Shown here one piece after another: positions 47,490 through 59,154 of a stretch of 64,000 nucleotides of DNA (position 1 is its first letter; the number at the start of each line of letters is the position of its first letter). The translations under genes were made by a program, and so were the position numbers. The stretch spans positions 1,302,001 to 1,366,000 of the forward strand of contig NZ_CP036402.1 in assembly GCF_004322855.1 (NCBI RefSeq), given 5' to 3'. This stretch comes from Egibacter rhizosphaerae (GTDB lineage Bacteria; Actinomycetota; Nitriliruptoria; Euzebyales; Egibacteraceae). The notes beneath the pieces are model-generated. The model did no database searches. It worked only from the letters and a program-made list of their open reading frames with translations, and was not told where the DNA came from.

Positions 47490-48233
47490 TCAACGCTCCT
47501 CCGTCGCGGATCGGGCGGCGGCGGACCCGCGTTGCGTGTCCTCCACGGCGGCTGCCTCCTCGGTCTCGACCTCGTCGGGGATCACGAGCCCCCGACGAAC
47601 GGCCAAGTCGTACAACGCGCGCTGGAGGGCTGCTCTTCCCCGATGCAGCCGGCTCATCACCGTGCCGACGGGCGTGTCCATTATTTCGGCGATCTCGGCG
47701 TAGCGGAAGCCCTCGACGTCCGCGAGGTAGACGGCGATCCGGAACTGCTCGGGCAGGTCGGCGAGGGCCTGGGTGACCTCGACGTCCGTGAGCCGCTCGA
47801 GCACCTCGGTCTCGGCCGCCGCGTGGGTGGTGGAGCTGATGCGGTCGTAGAGGCTGAACTCCTCGTCCGCGTCGGCGGAGACCTCGTCCGGCCGGCGCTG
47901 CTCCTTGCGGTAGCCCGAGATGTAGGTGTTGGTGAGGATCCGGTAGAGCCATGCCTTGAGGTTCGTCCCCGGCCGGTACTGGTGGAACTTGTCGTACGCC
48001 TTCGCGAACGTCTCCTGGACGAGGTCCTCGGCGTCTGCGGGGTTGCGGGTGTAGCGCAACGCCGCCGAGTAGAGCGCGTCGAGGTGCGGGAGCGCATCGC
48101 GGACGAACCGCTCTTGACGCTGCTCGTCGCTCAGTTCCTGACGCACCGGATCGCGACCGGGCGCCACGGGTTCGTCGGCCGCTCCCTCCGCGCCCGACGA
48201 GGGCGTGGCGCCGGCGGGCTCGCTGGATGGCAA
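47490..48233 (-). CDS. SigR/SigH-type ECF sigma factor (thiol-oxidative stress)
   Basis: The start is uncertain: I chose a TTG at 48233 behind GGAGGA (247 residues); GTGs at 48275, 48167 or 48146 are alternatives. The core is typical: [60 protein letters not shown], then region 4 [20 protein letters not shown] and [18 protein letters not shown]. This matches actinobacterial SigR/SigH, which induce thioredoxin, proteases and mycothiol genes. The N-terminus is extended, possibly like the unstable longer form known for Streptomyces SigR, and the C-terminal tail of about 35 residues is Glu/Ala-rich. Confidence 0.88.
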   Translation of the reverse strand: MPSSEPAGATPSSGAEGAADEPVAPGRDPVRQELSDEQRQERFVRDALPHLDALYSAALRYTRNPADAEDLVQETFAKAYDKFHQYRPGTNLKAWLYRILTNTYISGYRKEQRRPDEVSADADEEFSLYDRISSTTHAAAETEVLERLTDVEVTQALADLPEQFRIAVYLADVEGFRYAEIAEIMDTPVGTVMSRLHRGRAALQRALYDLAVRRGLVIPDEVETEEAAAVEDTQRGSAAARSATEER

Positions 48234-48505
48234 GGATCCTCCGATTCGCGGATGTGCGCCGGCGAAGGCATCCACCGGATCGGCGTCGACGGCAGACCTG
48301 CCCTCGACGCCCGTCCAGTTTACCCGGTTACCGGTCCACCACCGCGTCGTGACGGCTGCCCGGTGGACGGGGTGGGACGAGTCCACAGGCCACCACGAGG
48401 GGCGGGACAGATGAGTGACTCTAGAATAAGATAGGCATCTCTCATGATGTTCCATTGTATCCAGAAGCGTCCGCCGTCGGAGTGCCGGCGGCACCGGAGG
48501 ATCGC

Positions 48506-49546
48506 GTGCGCGTGCGGGACGAGCAGGGCTGGCTGGACGACCTCCCCGACGAGGAGGCCCCCGCGACTTCCGATCGGAGCCGCCGGCGGCGGCTCGTGCT
48601 GGCGGCGGCGGTGCCCTGGTTGCTCCTGCCGCTGCTCCTCCTCGTCGCACGCGGCGGTGGCGAGGACAACGCGGCCGAGGGCGTCACCCCGGAGGAGGAA
48701 GCACCGCGGCTGGGGGCCACCGAGCAGGGGATGGCCGACGAGGCCGGCCCCGAGGAACCAGCCGACGAGGCCCGCCCCGAGGAACCAGCCGACACGGACG
48801 CCCCCGAAGAATCACCCGACGACGAGGCCACCCCCGAGGAACCACCCGACACGGTCGCCCCCGAAGGGCCGCCCGAGGACCCGACGGGCGACGCTGCGGC
48901 CCCCGGGCCCGACGGCGGGGCGGGCGCACGAGGGGGCTGGACCGGTGCACCTCTCACCACGGACGCCGCGACTCCCGTGGAGGGCCGCGTTGCCGCAGCC
49001 GCCGAGCTCGGGGTTCGGACCCACGTCACGTCGCTCGGTGACGCAGCGGCCTACGTGGACCACGCGCGGGCGGAGTGGGCGGAGGAGGTGGGCCCGTTCA
49101 CCGTCGTGCGGGTCTCCGCGCTGGTCCTGACCGGAAACGAGGACGGCTGGGAGGAGGCCCGCATCCACCGCTTCGCCGTCGCACTGCACGACGACCCGGG
49201 GTCCGAACCGCGTGCGGCGGGCCCCCCATGGGAGGTCGCGGCACCCGAGCCGGTGCCCGCCGACTCGGACCTGCCGGACGCCGGACCGGCGTTCGAGGAG
49301 GCGGACCAGCCGCCCGATGGGCTCGAGGCCGCGCTCCGGGAGGCGGGCTACGAGGAGCCCACGGACGTGGTGGCGCACGTGGCCGCGGAGCTACCCGATG
49401 CGTGGCTGGTCACCTTCGAGGCCGAGACCGCATCCGACCCGTCGTCCACGCGCCAGGTCCTCGTGACCGGCGAGCCGCCGCGCGTGATGGGCCTGCCACC
49501 GGACCCGTCGGATGAGCGCGCGCCCCCCGACGACACCGAGCGCTGA
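48506..49546 (+). CDS. Membrane-anchored acidic, proline-rich protein of unknown function
   Basis: The GTG at 48506 has GGAGG 5 bp upstream, giving 346 residues. One membrane helix (about 31-50, [20 protein letters not shown]) follows a basic RSRRRR, so the rest lies outside. Residues about 65-140 are an imperfect repeat of Glu/Pro/Asp units ([20 protein letters not shown]) that looks like a wall-spanning stalk. The C-terminal 200 residues are a globular domain with [20 protein letters not shown] and HRFAVALHD. It is divergent from the SigR-type gene. Unknown function; an envelope protein is inferred. Confidence 0.7.
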   Translation: MRVRDEQGWLDDLPDEEAPATSDRSRRRRLVLAAAVPWLLLPLLLLVARGGGEDNAAEGVTPEEEAPRLGATEQGMADEAGPEEPADEARPEEPADTDAPEESPDDEATPEEPPDTVAPEGPPEDPTGDAAAPGPDGGAGARGGWTGAPLTTDAATPVEGRVAAAAELGVRTHVTSLGDAAAYVDHARAEWAEEVGPFTVVRVSALVLTGNEDGWEEARIHRFAVALHDDPGSEPRAAGPPWEVAAPEPVPADSDLPDAGPAFEEADQPPDGLEAALREAGYEEPTDVVAHVAAELPDAWLVTFEAETASDPSSTRQVLVTGEPPRVMGLPPDPSDERAPPDDTER

Positions 49547-49586
49547 ACCGACCCGCAACCGTCGCGAACGACCGAAGGGAGCCACG

Positions 49587-50078
49587 ATGTCCCAGACCGC
49601 ACTCACCCGGACGGACGCCACGACTCACCCCGGAAGCGCCAGCTCGCCCCCGTCCGCACCGCTCACCCGGTCGACGCCCCGCCCACAGCCTCAACCGCCC
49701 ACCGCACGGCTGGCGCGCATGGCTCGGGCGTTCGCGCACCTCTACCTGGAGGTCGAACGCGGCGCGCGCCCGCACCGGCAGCTGCAGCGCCTGCTCTGCC
49801 CCGTGCTCTACGCGCGCCTGCCGGAGGTCTGGGTGCGCCCCCACGCGCCGCCGCCGCAGCTGCGGACGGTCACGGGTTGCCGAACGGCCCCGGGATCCTT
49901 CGAGGCGGTCGCGACCGTGACCCGAGGGCACCGGGTCGGTGCGCTCGCGTTCCGCCTCCGGCGAACCTCGGCGGGCTGGCGGGTCGACGAGCTGTGCCGG
50001 CCGGAGCACGGCCCCCTCCCCGATCCACCGTTCCCGGTCCCCGTCGACGAACCTGACGTGTTCGACCTGGTGCCGTGA
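49587..50078 (+). CDS. Rv3235-family (DUF6459) protein
   Basis: The ATG at 49587 has GAAGGGAG upstream; 163 residues. A disordered Pro/Ser/Thr-rich N-terminus of about 50 residues precedes the domain LARMARAFAHLYLEVERGAR, HRQLQRLLCPVLYARLPEV, GSFEAVATVTRGHRVGALAF and GWRVDELC, the pattern of DUF6459. The family is found just upstream of secA in many actinobacteria, including Rv3235 of M. tuberculosis. Function unknown. Confidence 0.78.
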   Translation: MSQTALTRTDATTHPGSASSPPSAPLTRSTPRPQPQPPTARLARMARAFAHLYLEVERGARPHRQLQRLLCPVLYARLPEVWVRPHAPPPQLRTVTGCRTAPGSFEAVATVTRGHRVGALAFRLRRTSAGWRVDELCRPEHGPLPDPPFPVPVDEPDVFDLVP

Positions 50079-50222
50079 GGCGCTGCGCCTCGACGCCCAC
50101 GTCGCCAGGAGAGCGTGTCAGCGACCACAGCGGCGCTACGCTGCCCGAATGAGTGTGCACCTGTCCGCCTCCACCCGTCCGGGTGACCGCCCCGGCCCCA
50201 CCGAGTCGGGCCCGCACGAGGC

Positions 50223-51203
50223 ATGACCGCCACCGATCCTGCAGGGGTGTCGTCGGTGGCCGCGCGCTGGCTCGGCGAGCTCCTGCCGGCAGCCGCCCCC
50301 GTCGCCACGACCGACGAGCTGCTGGCGGCCAGCCTGGAGGCCGCCGGCCGCCCGGTGTCGCGAACGGACGGTCCTGCCCTGCCCCCGGCCGGGTCCGTGC
50401 GCGGGGTCGCGCTCCTCGACGAGCAGCTGACCGACGACCCCAGGGGCCCCGAGACGCAGCTCGAGCTGCTCGCGCGGACGCTCGAGCCCGCCGGCGTGAT
50501 CGTCGCGACGCTCACCAACCGCGGGTACGCCGAGGCGCACGGCCACGCGGCCCACGCGCACGCGGTCACCGGGGCGCAGGCGGCACGTTTGCTGGGGCAG
50601 CGGGGCTTCACGGTCGAAGCGCAGATCGCGCCCGGCGCCGCCGCGCGGGTTCGTGGCGAGCCCGCCACGGTCGATACCCGGGCCGACGCGGCCCCGGGGC
50701 TGGCCGATGCCGCGCCCGTCCTGCTGGTCGCCGCGCGGGCACCAGCGTCCTTCGAGGATCGTGCGGCGACGTTCTTCGCGACGTTGCCCCGCCACGTACT
50801 CGCGGCCGCGGTGCTCTGCCGGGAACTCAACGGGCGGATGCTGATCGTCCACGACGTCTTCAAGGGGGCCTGGACCATCCCCGGCGGTGTCGTCGAACCC
50901 GACGAACGTCCCAGCGACGCCGCGGCGCGGGAAGCGTGGGAGGAGGCCGGCGTGCGCGTCGACGTGGGACGTGTCCTCGGGCTCTTCGCCGCGCGGCGAC
51001 CCGACCGGGCGATCGTCGTCTACGACGCGTGGCCGTCGGCGGGCGGCGCCGTCGACCCCGAGCCGCAGAACGTCTACGAGAGCGACGCCGCGGCCTGGGT
51101 CACCGTCGACGAGGCGCTGGCGCGGATCGCGCCTCACGTGGCGTTCCAGGTCCGCCGCTGCCTGGACGAGCCCGGCGGCACGCACTGGCAGGCCCGTGCC
51201 TGA
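50223..51203 (+). CDS. Fusion of a degenerate methyltransferase-like domain with a NUDIX hydrolase
   Basis: The 326-residue protein has two parts. Residues about 1-180 resemble the end of a SAM-methyltransferase fold (LELLARTLEPAGVIVATLTN, GAQAARLLGQRGFTVEAQ) without a SAM-binding glycine motif. Residues about 195-320 are a NUDIX domain: TIPGGVVEPDERPSDAAARE followed by AWEEAGVRV gives the G-5-E-7-REUxEE box. NUDIX enzymes hydrolyse nucleoside diphosphates linked to other groups; the substrate here is not predictable. It converges on secA. Confidence 0.8.
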   Translation: MTATDPAGVSSVAARWLGELLPAAAPVATTDELLAASLEAAGRPVSRTDGPALPPAGSVRGVALLDEQLTDDPRGPETQLELLARTLEPAGVIVATLTNRGYAEAHGHAAHAHAVTGAQAARLLGQRGFTVEAQIAPGAAARVRGEPATVDTRADAAPGLADAAPVLLVAARAPASFEDRAATFFATLPRHVLAAAVLCRELNGRMLIVHDVFKGAWTIPGGVVEPDERPSDAAAREAWEEAGVRVDVGRVLGLFAARRPDRAIVVYDAWPSAGGAVDPEPQNVYESDAAAWVTVDEALARIAPHVAFQVRRCLDEPGGTHWQARA

Positions 51204-51276
51204 CAACGGCGGCTGATGCCTCGGCCGCGCGCGCCGGGTCGCGATGCGCTGCCGGCTCAGGCCGATTCGGCACCCG

Positions 51277-54234
<2,958 letters not shown>

Positions 54235-54440
54235 GACGCCTCCAGAAACGGGATCCGCCCTTCAGTGTAGGTCGGCGGCGGGGTGCTGCGTCCCGCGGTC
54301 GCGTGCCTCCCCGGACGGGCCGCCTCCCCGATGGGCACCGGGCGAGGTGCGTAGCCGGACCCACGGTCCCAGCCGCGTCCCATCTCCGGCGTGCTGCGCG
54401 TTCCGAGCGCGCAGCAGTCCCGACCGGAGCCGCGGGCTGG

Positions 54441-55142
54441 CTACTTGATGTCGAGGAGCTTCTCACGCACCGCGTAGACCACGGCCTCCATCCGCGAGTG
54501 CAGGTGCAGCTTCTCGAGGATGTTGCGCACGTGGTTCTTGACCGTGTTCTCGCTGATGAACAGTTCGCGGGCGATCTCACGGTTGCCCAGCCCCTGCGCG
54601 ACGAGGGAGAGGACCTCCATCTCCCGCTCGGTGAGCTTGGGGGCGGGGACCTGCTCCTTCTCCTCGCCCTTCTTCGCCATCGAGGCGAACTCGTCGAGGA
54701 GCTTCGAGGCCATCGACGGCGTGATCAGCGACTGGCCGGCGTGCACCGCACGGACGGCGTCGGCGACCTCGTCGATCGAGATCTCCTTCAGCAGGTAGCC
54801 GCTCGCCCCCGCTTTGATCGCCTCGTAGAGATCCTCCTCCTCGTCACTGATCGTGAGCATCAGGATCTTCGCCTGCGGGATCGCCTGCTTGATCTCGCGC
54901 GTCGCCTCGATGCCCGACACCGTCGGCATGCGCACGTCCATCAGGACAAGGTCGGGCTGGTGGGAGGTCGCAAGCCGCACCGCCTCGTCGCCGTCACCGG
55001 CCTCGGCGAGCACGTCGATGTCGGGTTCGCTCGACAGCACCATCTCGAGACCCCGTCGGAACAGGGAATGGTCGTCCGCGATCAGGACGCCGAGCATGCC
55101 GTCCTCGGCGTCGGACGATTCGTTGGCAGAGGCCTCGCTCAT
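54441..55142 (-). CDS. NarL/LiaR-family response regulator
   Basis: I start at the ATG at 55142 (GAGGG 5 bp upstream), 233 residues. The receiver domain has ADD, LVLMDVRMPTVSG (phosphoacceptor Asp) and LLKEISIDE. The LuxR HTH has LTEREMEVLSLVAQGLGNRE, SENTVKNHVRNILEKLHLHS. A 20-residue acidic N-terminus and a charged linker (AKKGEEKEQVPAP) surround them. No kinase gene adjoins it, so it is an orphan regulator between secA and hpf. Confidence 0.92.
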   Translation of the reverse strand: MSEASANESSDAEDGMLGVLIADDHSLFRRGLEMVLSSEPDIDVLAEAGDGDEAVRLATSHQPDLVLMDVRMPTVSGIEATREIKQAIPQAKILMLTISDEEEDLYEAIKAGASGYLLKEISIDEVADAVRAVHAGQSLITPSMASKLLDEFASMAKKGEEKEQVPAPKLTEREMEVLSLVAQGLGNREIARELFISENTVKNHVRNILEKLHLHSRMEAVVYAVREKLLDIK

Positions 55143-55399
55143 GGTTGCCCTCACGTCGTGAGCTGCTCGTCGGTGACCGGCACGTCACGCGTCCACAGCG
55201 TCCCTCGGCCGGGGGCTCCCCGAGCAACACCGCGGACAGTCACGGAGTCTAGCCCCGCAGGGGATGCGCCGCGCGACCACCGGGACCCGATGGGCTACGG
55301 GAGCATCACCCTTTCGGGCCACCCCGTGGGAGGTATCGGCAGGTTCGCGCGCCGACTTCAGTCATCGACCGGGTGACCGACCGTGTCCCCGGGCGTGCG

Positions 55400-56038
55400 C
55401 TACGCCTGCGCTTCGGGCGCGGCCTGCTCAGCCGGCTCGATCAGCCCGAGGTCGCCGTCGCGCCGACGGTAGAGGACGTTCTCCCGGCCCGTGGCGGAGT
55501 TGGTGAAGAAGAAGAAGTCGTGGCCGAGCAACTCCAACTGCAGCGCCGCCTCCTCCGGCAGCATCGGTCCGATCTCGAACTGCTTGTGGCGAACGATGCG
55601 CGGACTCGGCTCGACCTCGGCAGCCACAGACTCGGGTGAGGGGCCGGCCTCCGCAGGGCCGTCGCCGTTCGCCGCCTCGACGAGTTGGGGAGGCAGCATC
55701 TCGGTGGAGGACGGTTCTGCGTTGCCCGCTTTGCGCCGCCGGTCCACGAGACGCGCCTTGTACTTGCGCAACTGGCGCTCGAATCGACCGACGGCGGCTT
55801 CGACGGCCCCGCGGTGATCGGCCCCCGCCCCTCGCGCGCGGATGTGGTGGCCCTTGGTTCGTGCCGTGATCTCGACGACCGCCGGCTCCGGAATGCGCGG
55901 GTTCTGCTCCTCGCTGAACAGCATCTCGATGCCCAGCAGACGATCGAAGAACCGCGTGGCGTGCTGGACCCGGGCCACCGCATCGTCCTTGAGCCGCTCG
56001 GAGACGTCGCAGTCCTTCGTCTTGACGATCACGTCCAT
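55400..56038 (-). CDS. hpf: Long-form ribosome hibernation promoting factor
   Basis: The 212-residue protein has the S30AE domain (residues 1-105; MDVIVKTKDCDVSERLKDDA, AVVEITARTKGHHIRARGAG, RQLRKYKARLVDRRRK) and a C-terminal dimerisation domain (about 155-210; IVRHKQFEIGPMLPEEAALQ, LGHDFFFFTNSATGRENVLY). The long form joins two 70S ribosomes into inactive 100S particles. A low-complexity linker connects the two domains. secA lies downstream, as in mycobacteria; comF, its usual neighbour on the other side, is displaced 4 kb by the methyltransferase/sigma cassette. Confidence 0.96.
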   Translation of the reverse strand: MDVIVKTKDCDVSERLKDDAVARVQHATRFFDRLLGIEMLFSEEQNPRIPEPAVVEITARTKGHHIRARGAGADHRGAVEAAVGRFERQLRKYKARLVDRRRKAGNAEPSSTEMLPPQLVEAANGDGPAEAGPSPESVAAEVEPSPRIVRHKQFEIGPMLPEEAALQLELLGHDFFFFTNSATGRENVLYRRRDGDLGLIEPAEQAAPEAQA

Positions 56039-56414
56039 GCCGCTCCCCTATCGTCGGCTGCGCATCGAGTGCCACTCGGTGCCCTTTCGACGACGCGCCG
56101 ACACCGCCGGCGCCGTCGACCCGCTCCTCGCCGCCGTGCCCGTCGATCCCGTCGGCCCGTGGGGGCGGGGGATCGATGATCGGGCCGGCGTGGCACCAAC
56201 GGCCGTCCGCGACGGCCAGGAGTGGCCGCGTTCGCGGGGCAGCCGGGGGCCGGGCAGTGGGATGCGAATGGATCGCGGCCACACGGTGCGCATGTCGACC
56301 GGAGGCCTCGGGAGGGTGCAGCCATCCGGTGGTGCGGTCACATCCACCTCGCGGTAGGGCGACGGGCTCGCATCCTACCCCTGATCGGCGGTGTCCACGC
56401 GCCGCGTGTCGGTG

Positions 56415-56777
56415 TCAGTAGCTGAAGGTCGTGGCGCCGTCGCCGATCCATTCCCAGAGCGGCACGGTTCCCTGGATCTCGGCGTTGGGCAGCAGGTCAC
56501 CCTTGTCGAGCTGACGAGCGTTGAAGCAGACGGGGCACACGTAGTACTGACCGCCCGCATCGGCGTACCGCTTCATCAGGTCCGGCAAGGGCGGACAGCC
56601 GTCGCAGGCGACGCCGACCGCCACCCCCTCCTGCGCGAGCCGCACCGCCTCCTTGGTCAGGAACATCAGGGGCGGCCGTCCCGACTCGGCGGCGCCCACC
56701 GCGACGAGGAACGCCACGGTGACGGTCTCGGCGTCCTCGAGTCCGGTGGTGAGGCTGATCACGCTCTTGTCCGACAT
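56415..56777 (-). CDS. DsrE-family protein
   Basis: The ATG at 56777 follows AAGGAGG; 120 residues. MSDKSVISLTTGLEDAETVT, AVGAAESGRPPLMFLTKEAV and GVACDGCPPLPDLMKRYADA are DsrE/TusD-like. The Cys pairs in CDGC and YVCPVCFNARQL are candidates for sulfur relay or metal binding. DsrE-type proteins carry persulfide sulfur or act in thiol and arsenic/selenium-related chemistry. It starts 16 bp after the true end of the UGA-containing methyltransferase gene, the same operon, and should be its partner. Confidence 0.85.
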   Translation of the reverse strand: MSDKSVISLTTGLEDAETVTVAFLVAVGAAESGRPPLMFLTKEAVRLAQEGVAVGVACDGCPPLPDLMKRYADAGGQYYVCPVCFNARQLDKGDLLPNAEIQGTVPLWEWIGDGATTFSY

Positions 56778-56793
56778 TCCGGCCTCCTTGTCG

Positions 56794-57573
56794 TCACTGC
56801 TCGGGTTTGCGGGCGCGTATCGGGTACCCGAAGGTGCCGAACGCCCGCGCCTTCTCCTCGCCGCTGGCACCAGCGAACGTGTCCGTGGCCGGGCCGAACT
56901 CGACGTCGACGAACCCGGCCTGCTCGATGACCGCCTGCCACCCTGCGCACGGCAGGGCACCGGCGATTCAAGCGGTCCAGAGGTCGACGTCGGCTCTGGC
57001 TTCGTCGGGGACCGGCTGTTCCAGGCAGATGTCGCTGATCTGGAGGCGCCCACCGGGACGCAGGACTCGGAAGAGCTCCCCGTAGCCGGCGGCCTTGTCC
57101 GGCACGAGGTTCATGACGCCGTTCGAGATGACGACGTCCGCCCAGCCGTCGGGCAGCGGCATGTCCTCGATGACGCCCTCGTGGAACGTCACGTGGTCGA
57201 GTTGCTGCTCGGCGGCGGCACTTCGAGCACGGACGAGCATGGCGTCGTTCATGTCGACCCCGACCACCTCGCCCTCCGCGCCCACCGCTCGAGCGGCGAT
57301 CAGAGCGTCGGCGCCGGCCCCGGAGCCGACGTCGACGACCCGCTCCCCCCGAGCGGGCAGGCCCCAGTGGAAGACGTTCGCGACTCCTGCGAACGCATCG
57401 ACAGCATCGACGGGCAGGCCATCGACGAGATCAGCTCGGTAGCCGAGGTGGTCCATCGCCGGCCGTCCGGTGTGGAAGTGGTGCTCGGCCTCGGGTTCCT
57501 CGGCCACCTCCTTGTACTTCAGGGTGATCTCGCTGCGTAGCCGGTCGACGTCCACCGGCACATGGCTACTCAT
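56794..57573 (-). CDS. ArsM-like SAM methyltransferase with in-frame UGA, probable selenoprotein (Sec202)
   Basis: The ATG at 57573 (GGAGGGG upstream) opens a frame of 201 codons to a TGA at 56968-56970, then stays open 57 more codons to a second TGA (56794-56796): 259 residues if the first is read as Sec. SAM motifs VVDVGSGAGADALIAARAVG and VVGVDMNDAM lie before, FRVLRPGGRLQISDI after. The UGA is in DLWTA-U-IAGALPCAG; beyond it DTFAGASGEEKARAFGTFGY and PIRARKPEQ are clear arsenite-methyltransferase C-terminus. The neighbouring paralogue has Cys at that place. Alternatives are a nonsense mutation or an assembly error. It probably methylates arsenite or a related thiophilic substrate. Confidence 0.75.
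56941..56957 (-). promoter_or_regulatory. Candidate bacterial SECIS stem-loop after the in-frame UGA
   Basis: On the minus strand, 10 nt after the UGA (ATCGCCGGTG), comes CCCTGCCGTGCGCAGGG: a perfect 6-bp stem with a 5-nt loop, CGUGC, with G at the second loop position. A 17-nt apical stem-loop about 11 nt after UGA is the geometry of the E. coli fdhF SECIS that SelB binds. An alternative pairing (CCTGCC with GGCAGG) is also possible. The paralogue with a Cys codon is nearly identical for 14 nt after the codon and then lacks the stem. Confidence 0.6.
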
Positions 57574-57682
57574 CTCACCAACCCCTCCCTGGTCGTGGTC
57601 GCGTCACCCGTCAGGACGACAGCCGCGGCCGACACATTGCATCGGAGCGCGGGAAGGGCCCGACCCGGCCGGTCCGAGTCGG

Positions 57683-58894
57683 TCAGGGCAGGAGGCAGTC
57701 CATGCAGACGAAGCGCAGCGGCTCCGAGCCGGTGTTCTCGACTGCGTGCGGGTCGGTGGGGGCGACGGTGAACACGTCGCCGGGTTGCAGGGGCTCCTCG
57801 TCGTCGCTCAGGCGGAGTCGGCCCTGGCCGCTGACCATGACCGCCTCGTGCGCCTGGGGATGGGTGTGGAAGGGCGTCGACTCGCCCACCGCCACGTCGA
57901 GGACCTTGAGCTCCACGTCGTCGTCCTCGACGCGTTTCAGGTGGCGCACGGTCACTCCGGGAGCCTCGACCGAGTCGGGGTGGATCGCGTCGAGCGGCCG
58001 ACGGGTCGTCGCGAAGCTCGCGGGTGAGGCGGCACCGCTGCTCGCGCCGTCGACGCGCTGCGCTCCACGGGGCTGCGGACCAGCGGGCACCGCCGGGTCG
58101 CTGGGCCGTTCGGCCCGTACGATCACCCCCTGGGCGACCCGCTCCTGCGCGGAGGTGGGGATGAGACGCCGCATGAGATCGACCACTTCGGGGGGAAACA
58201 GCGGGTAGGCGGCAACCTCGTCGATCCCGAACGGCGTGTGCTCGCTCACGGCCACCCCCGCCAGGCCGGCACGGCGCAGCTTCTTGCTGAGCACCTGCTC
58301 GGAGAGGGCACCGGCGATGCATCCGGCCCAGGCGGCCCCGCTGGCGAGGACCTCGGGCGGGAGCTCGCCTTCGACGATGAGGTCGGCGACCACGAGACGT
58401 CCGCCGGGGCGGAGCACCCGGGCGATCTCGGCGATCGCGCGGCTCTTGCGTGGCGAGAGGTTCAGCACCCCGTTCGAGATGACGACGTCCACGGACGTCG
58501 ATGGCAGGGGCAGCGCCTCCATCTCGCCGACCAGGAACGTGCAACGATCGGCGACCCCCGCGTCGCCGGCCAGCCGGTGGGCGCGCTCGACCATCTCGGG
58601 CAGCGCGTCCACGCCCAGCACGCGACCGGTGGGTCCCACCCGACGAGCGGCGAGCAGGCTGTCGATCCCTCCGCCACAGCCGACGTCCAGCACGCGCTCG
58701 CCAGCAACGGGATCGGCGCTCCGCACGGGGTTGCCGACCCCGAGGGCCCATTCGATCGCGGCCCCGGGCAAGGCGTCGAGCTGGTCGGCAGCGTAGAACC
58801 GCTCGGCCACTGCCCGCCCGGCGCCGGTCCGCAGCTCCCGATAGGTCGACCGCACCACGTCGCGGATCTCGTCCTGGAACATGAGATCGCTCAT
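57683..58894 (-). CDS. ArsM-like SAM methyltransferase fused to a cupin domain
   Basis: The 403-residue protein has a methyltransferase domain (residues about 30-235; VLDVGCGGGIDSLLAARRVG, VLGVDALPEM, ISNGVLNLSPRKS, VLRPGGRLVVADLIV) with the Cys motif AWAGCIAGALSEQVLSKKL. A C-terminal cupin (about 325-400; PFHTHPQAHEAVMVSGQGRL, EPLQPGDVFTVAPTDPHAV) probably binds a metal. The start ATG overlaps the anti-sigma stop (ATGA). It resembles arsenite methyltransferase without the N-terminal Cys pair, so the substrate may be arsenite or another soft metal or metalloid. Confidence 0.85.
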   Translation of the reverse strand: MSDLMFQDEIRDVVRSTYRELRTGAGRAVAERFYAADQLDALPGAAIEWALGVGNPVRSADPVAGERVLDVGCGGGIDSLLAARRVGPTGRVLGVDALPEMVERAHRLAGDAGVADRCTFLVGEMEALPLPSTSVDVVISNGVLNLSPRKSRAIAEIARVLRPGGRLVVADLIVEGELPPEVLASGAAWAGCIAGALSEQVLSKKLRRAGLAGVAVSEHTPFGIDEVAAYPLFPPEVVDLMRRLIPTSAQERVAQGVIVRAERPSDPAVPAGPQPRGAQRVDGASSGAASPASFATTRRPLDAIHPDSVEAPGVTVRHLKRVEDDDVELKVLDVAVGESTPFHTHPQAHEAVMVSGQGRLRLSDDEEPLQPGDVFTVAPTDPHAVENTGSEPLRFVCMDCLLP

Positions 58895-59154
58895 GGCTCG
58901 GTACCCCTCCCCTGCGATTCGGCGAACCCGTCGATGAGGGCATCCAGCCGCTCGTGGACATCGGGCGGCAGGTGGCTCTCGGTTCTGCTGGCCAAGAGCC
59001 GGCGCAGTTCGCGCGCGAACTCGAGCTCCCCGCAGCAGCGACGGCAGAACGCGAGATGCGCCTCGAGCTGCTCCCGGTCCACACCGTCGAGGCCCTGGTC
59101 GAGGAAGTCCCAGAGCTGCGCCACGGCGTCCTGGCAGCCGATCGGTGTCGTCAC
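58891..59154 (-). CDS. Zinc-finger anti-sigma factor (zf-HC2)
   Basis: The 87-residue protein has the ZAS motif: QLEAHLAFCRRCCGELEFAR (HxxxCxxC), plus an N-terminal Cys in TPIGCQDAV. No membrane helix, so it is a soluble redox- or metal-sensing anti-sigma factor. The GTG start overlaps the sigma stop (GTGA), and its stop overlaps the methyltransferase-cupin start (ATGA), so the three are tightly coupled. Release of the sigma factor by thiol oxidation or by metal(loid) binding is the natural hypothesis. Confidence 0.87.
   Translation of the reverse strand: MTTPIGCQDAVAQLWDFLDQGLDGVDREQLEAHLAFCRRCCGELEFARELRRLLASRTESHLPPDVHERLDALIDGFAESQGRGTEP

Noticed and set aside
56415-56777. DsrE gene as a second selenoprotein
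   Set aside because: All candidate positions are ordinary Cys codons and the frame has no internal TGA; it ends normally.
58330-58400. Possible second SECIS in the methyltransferase-cupin gene
   Set aside because: The codon is TGC (Cys), and the following sequence does not form the 17-nt stem.
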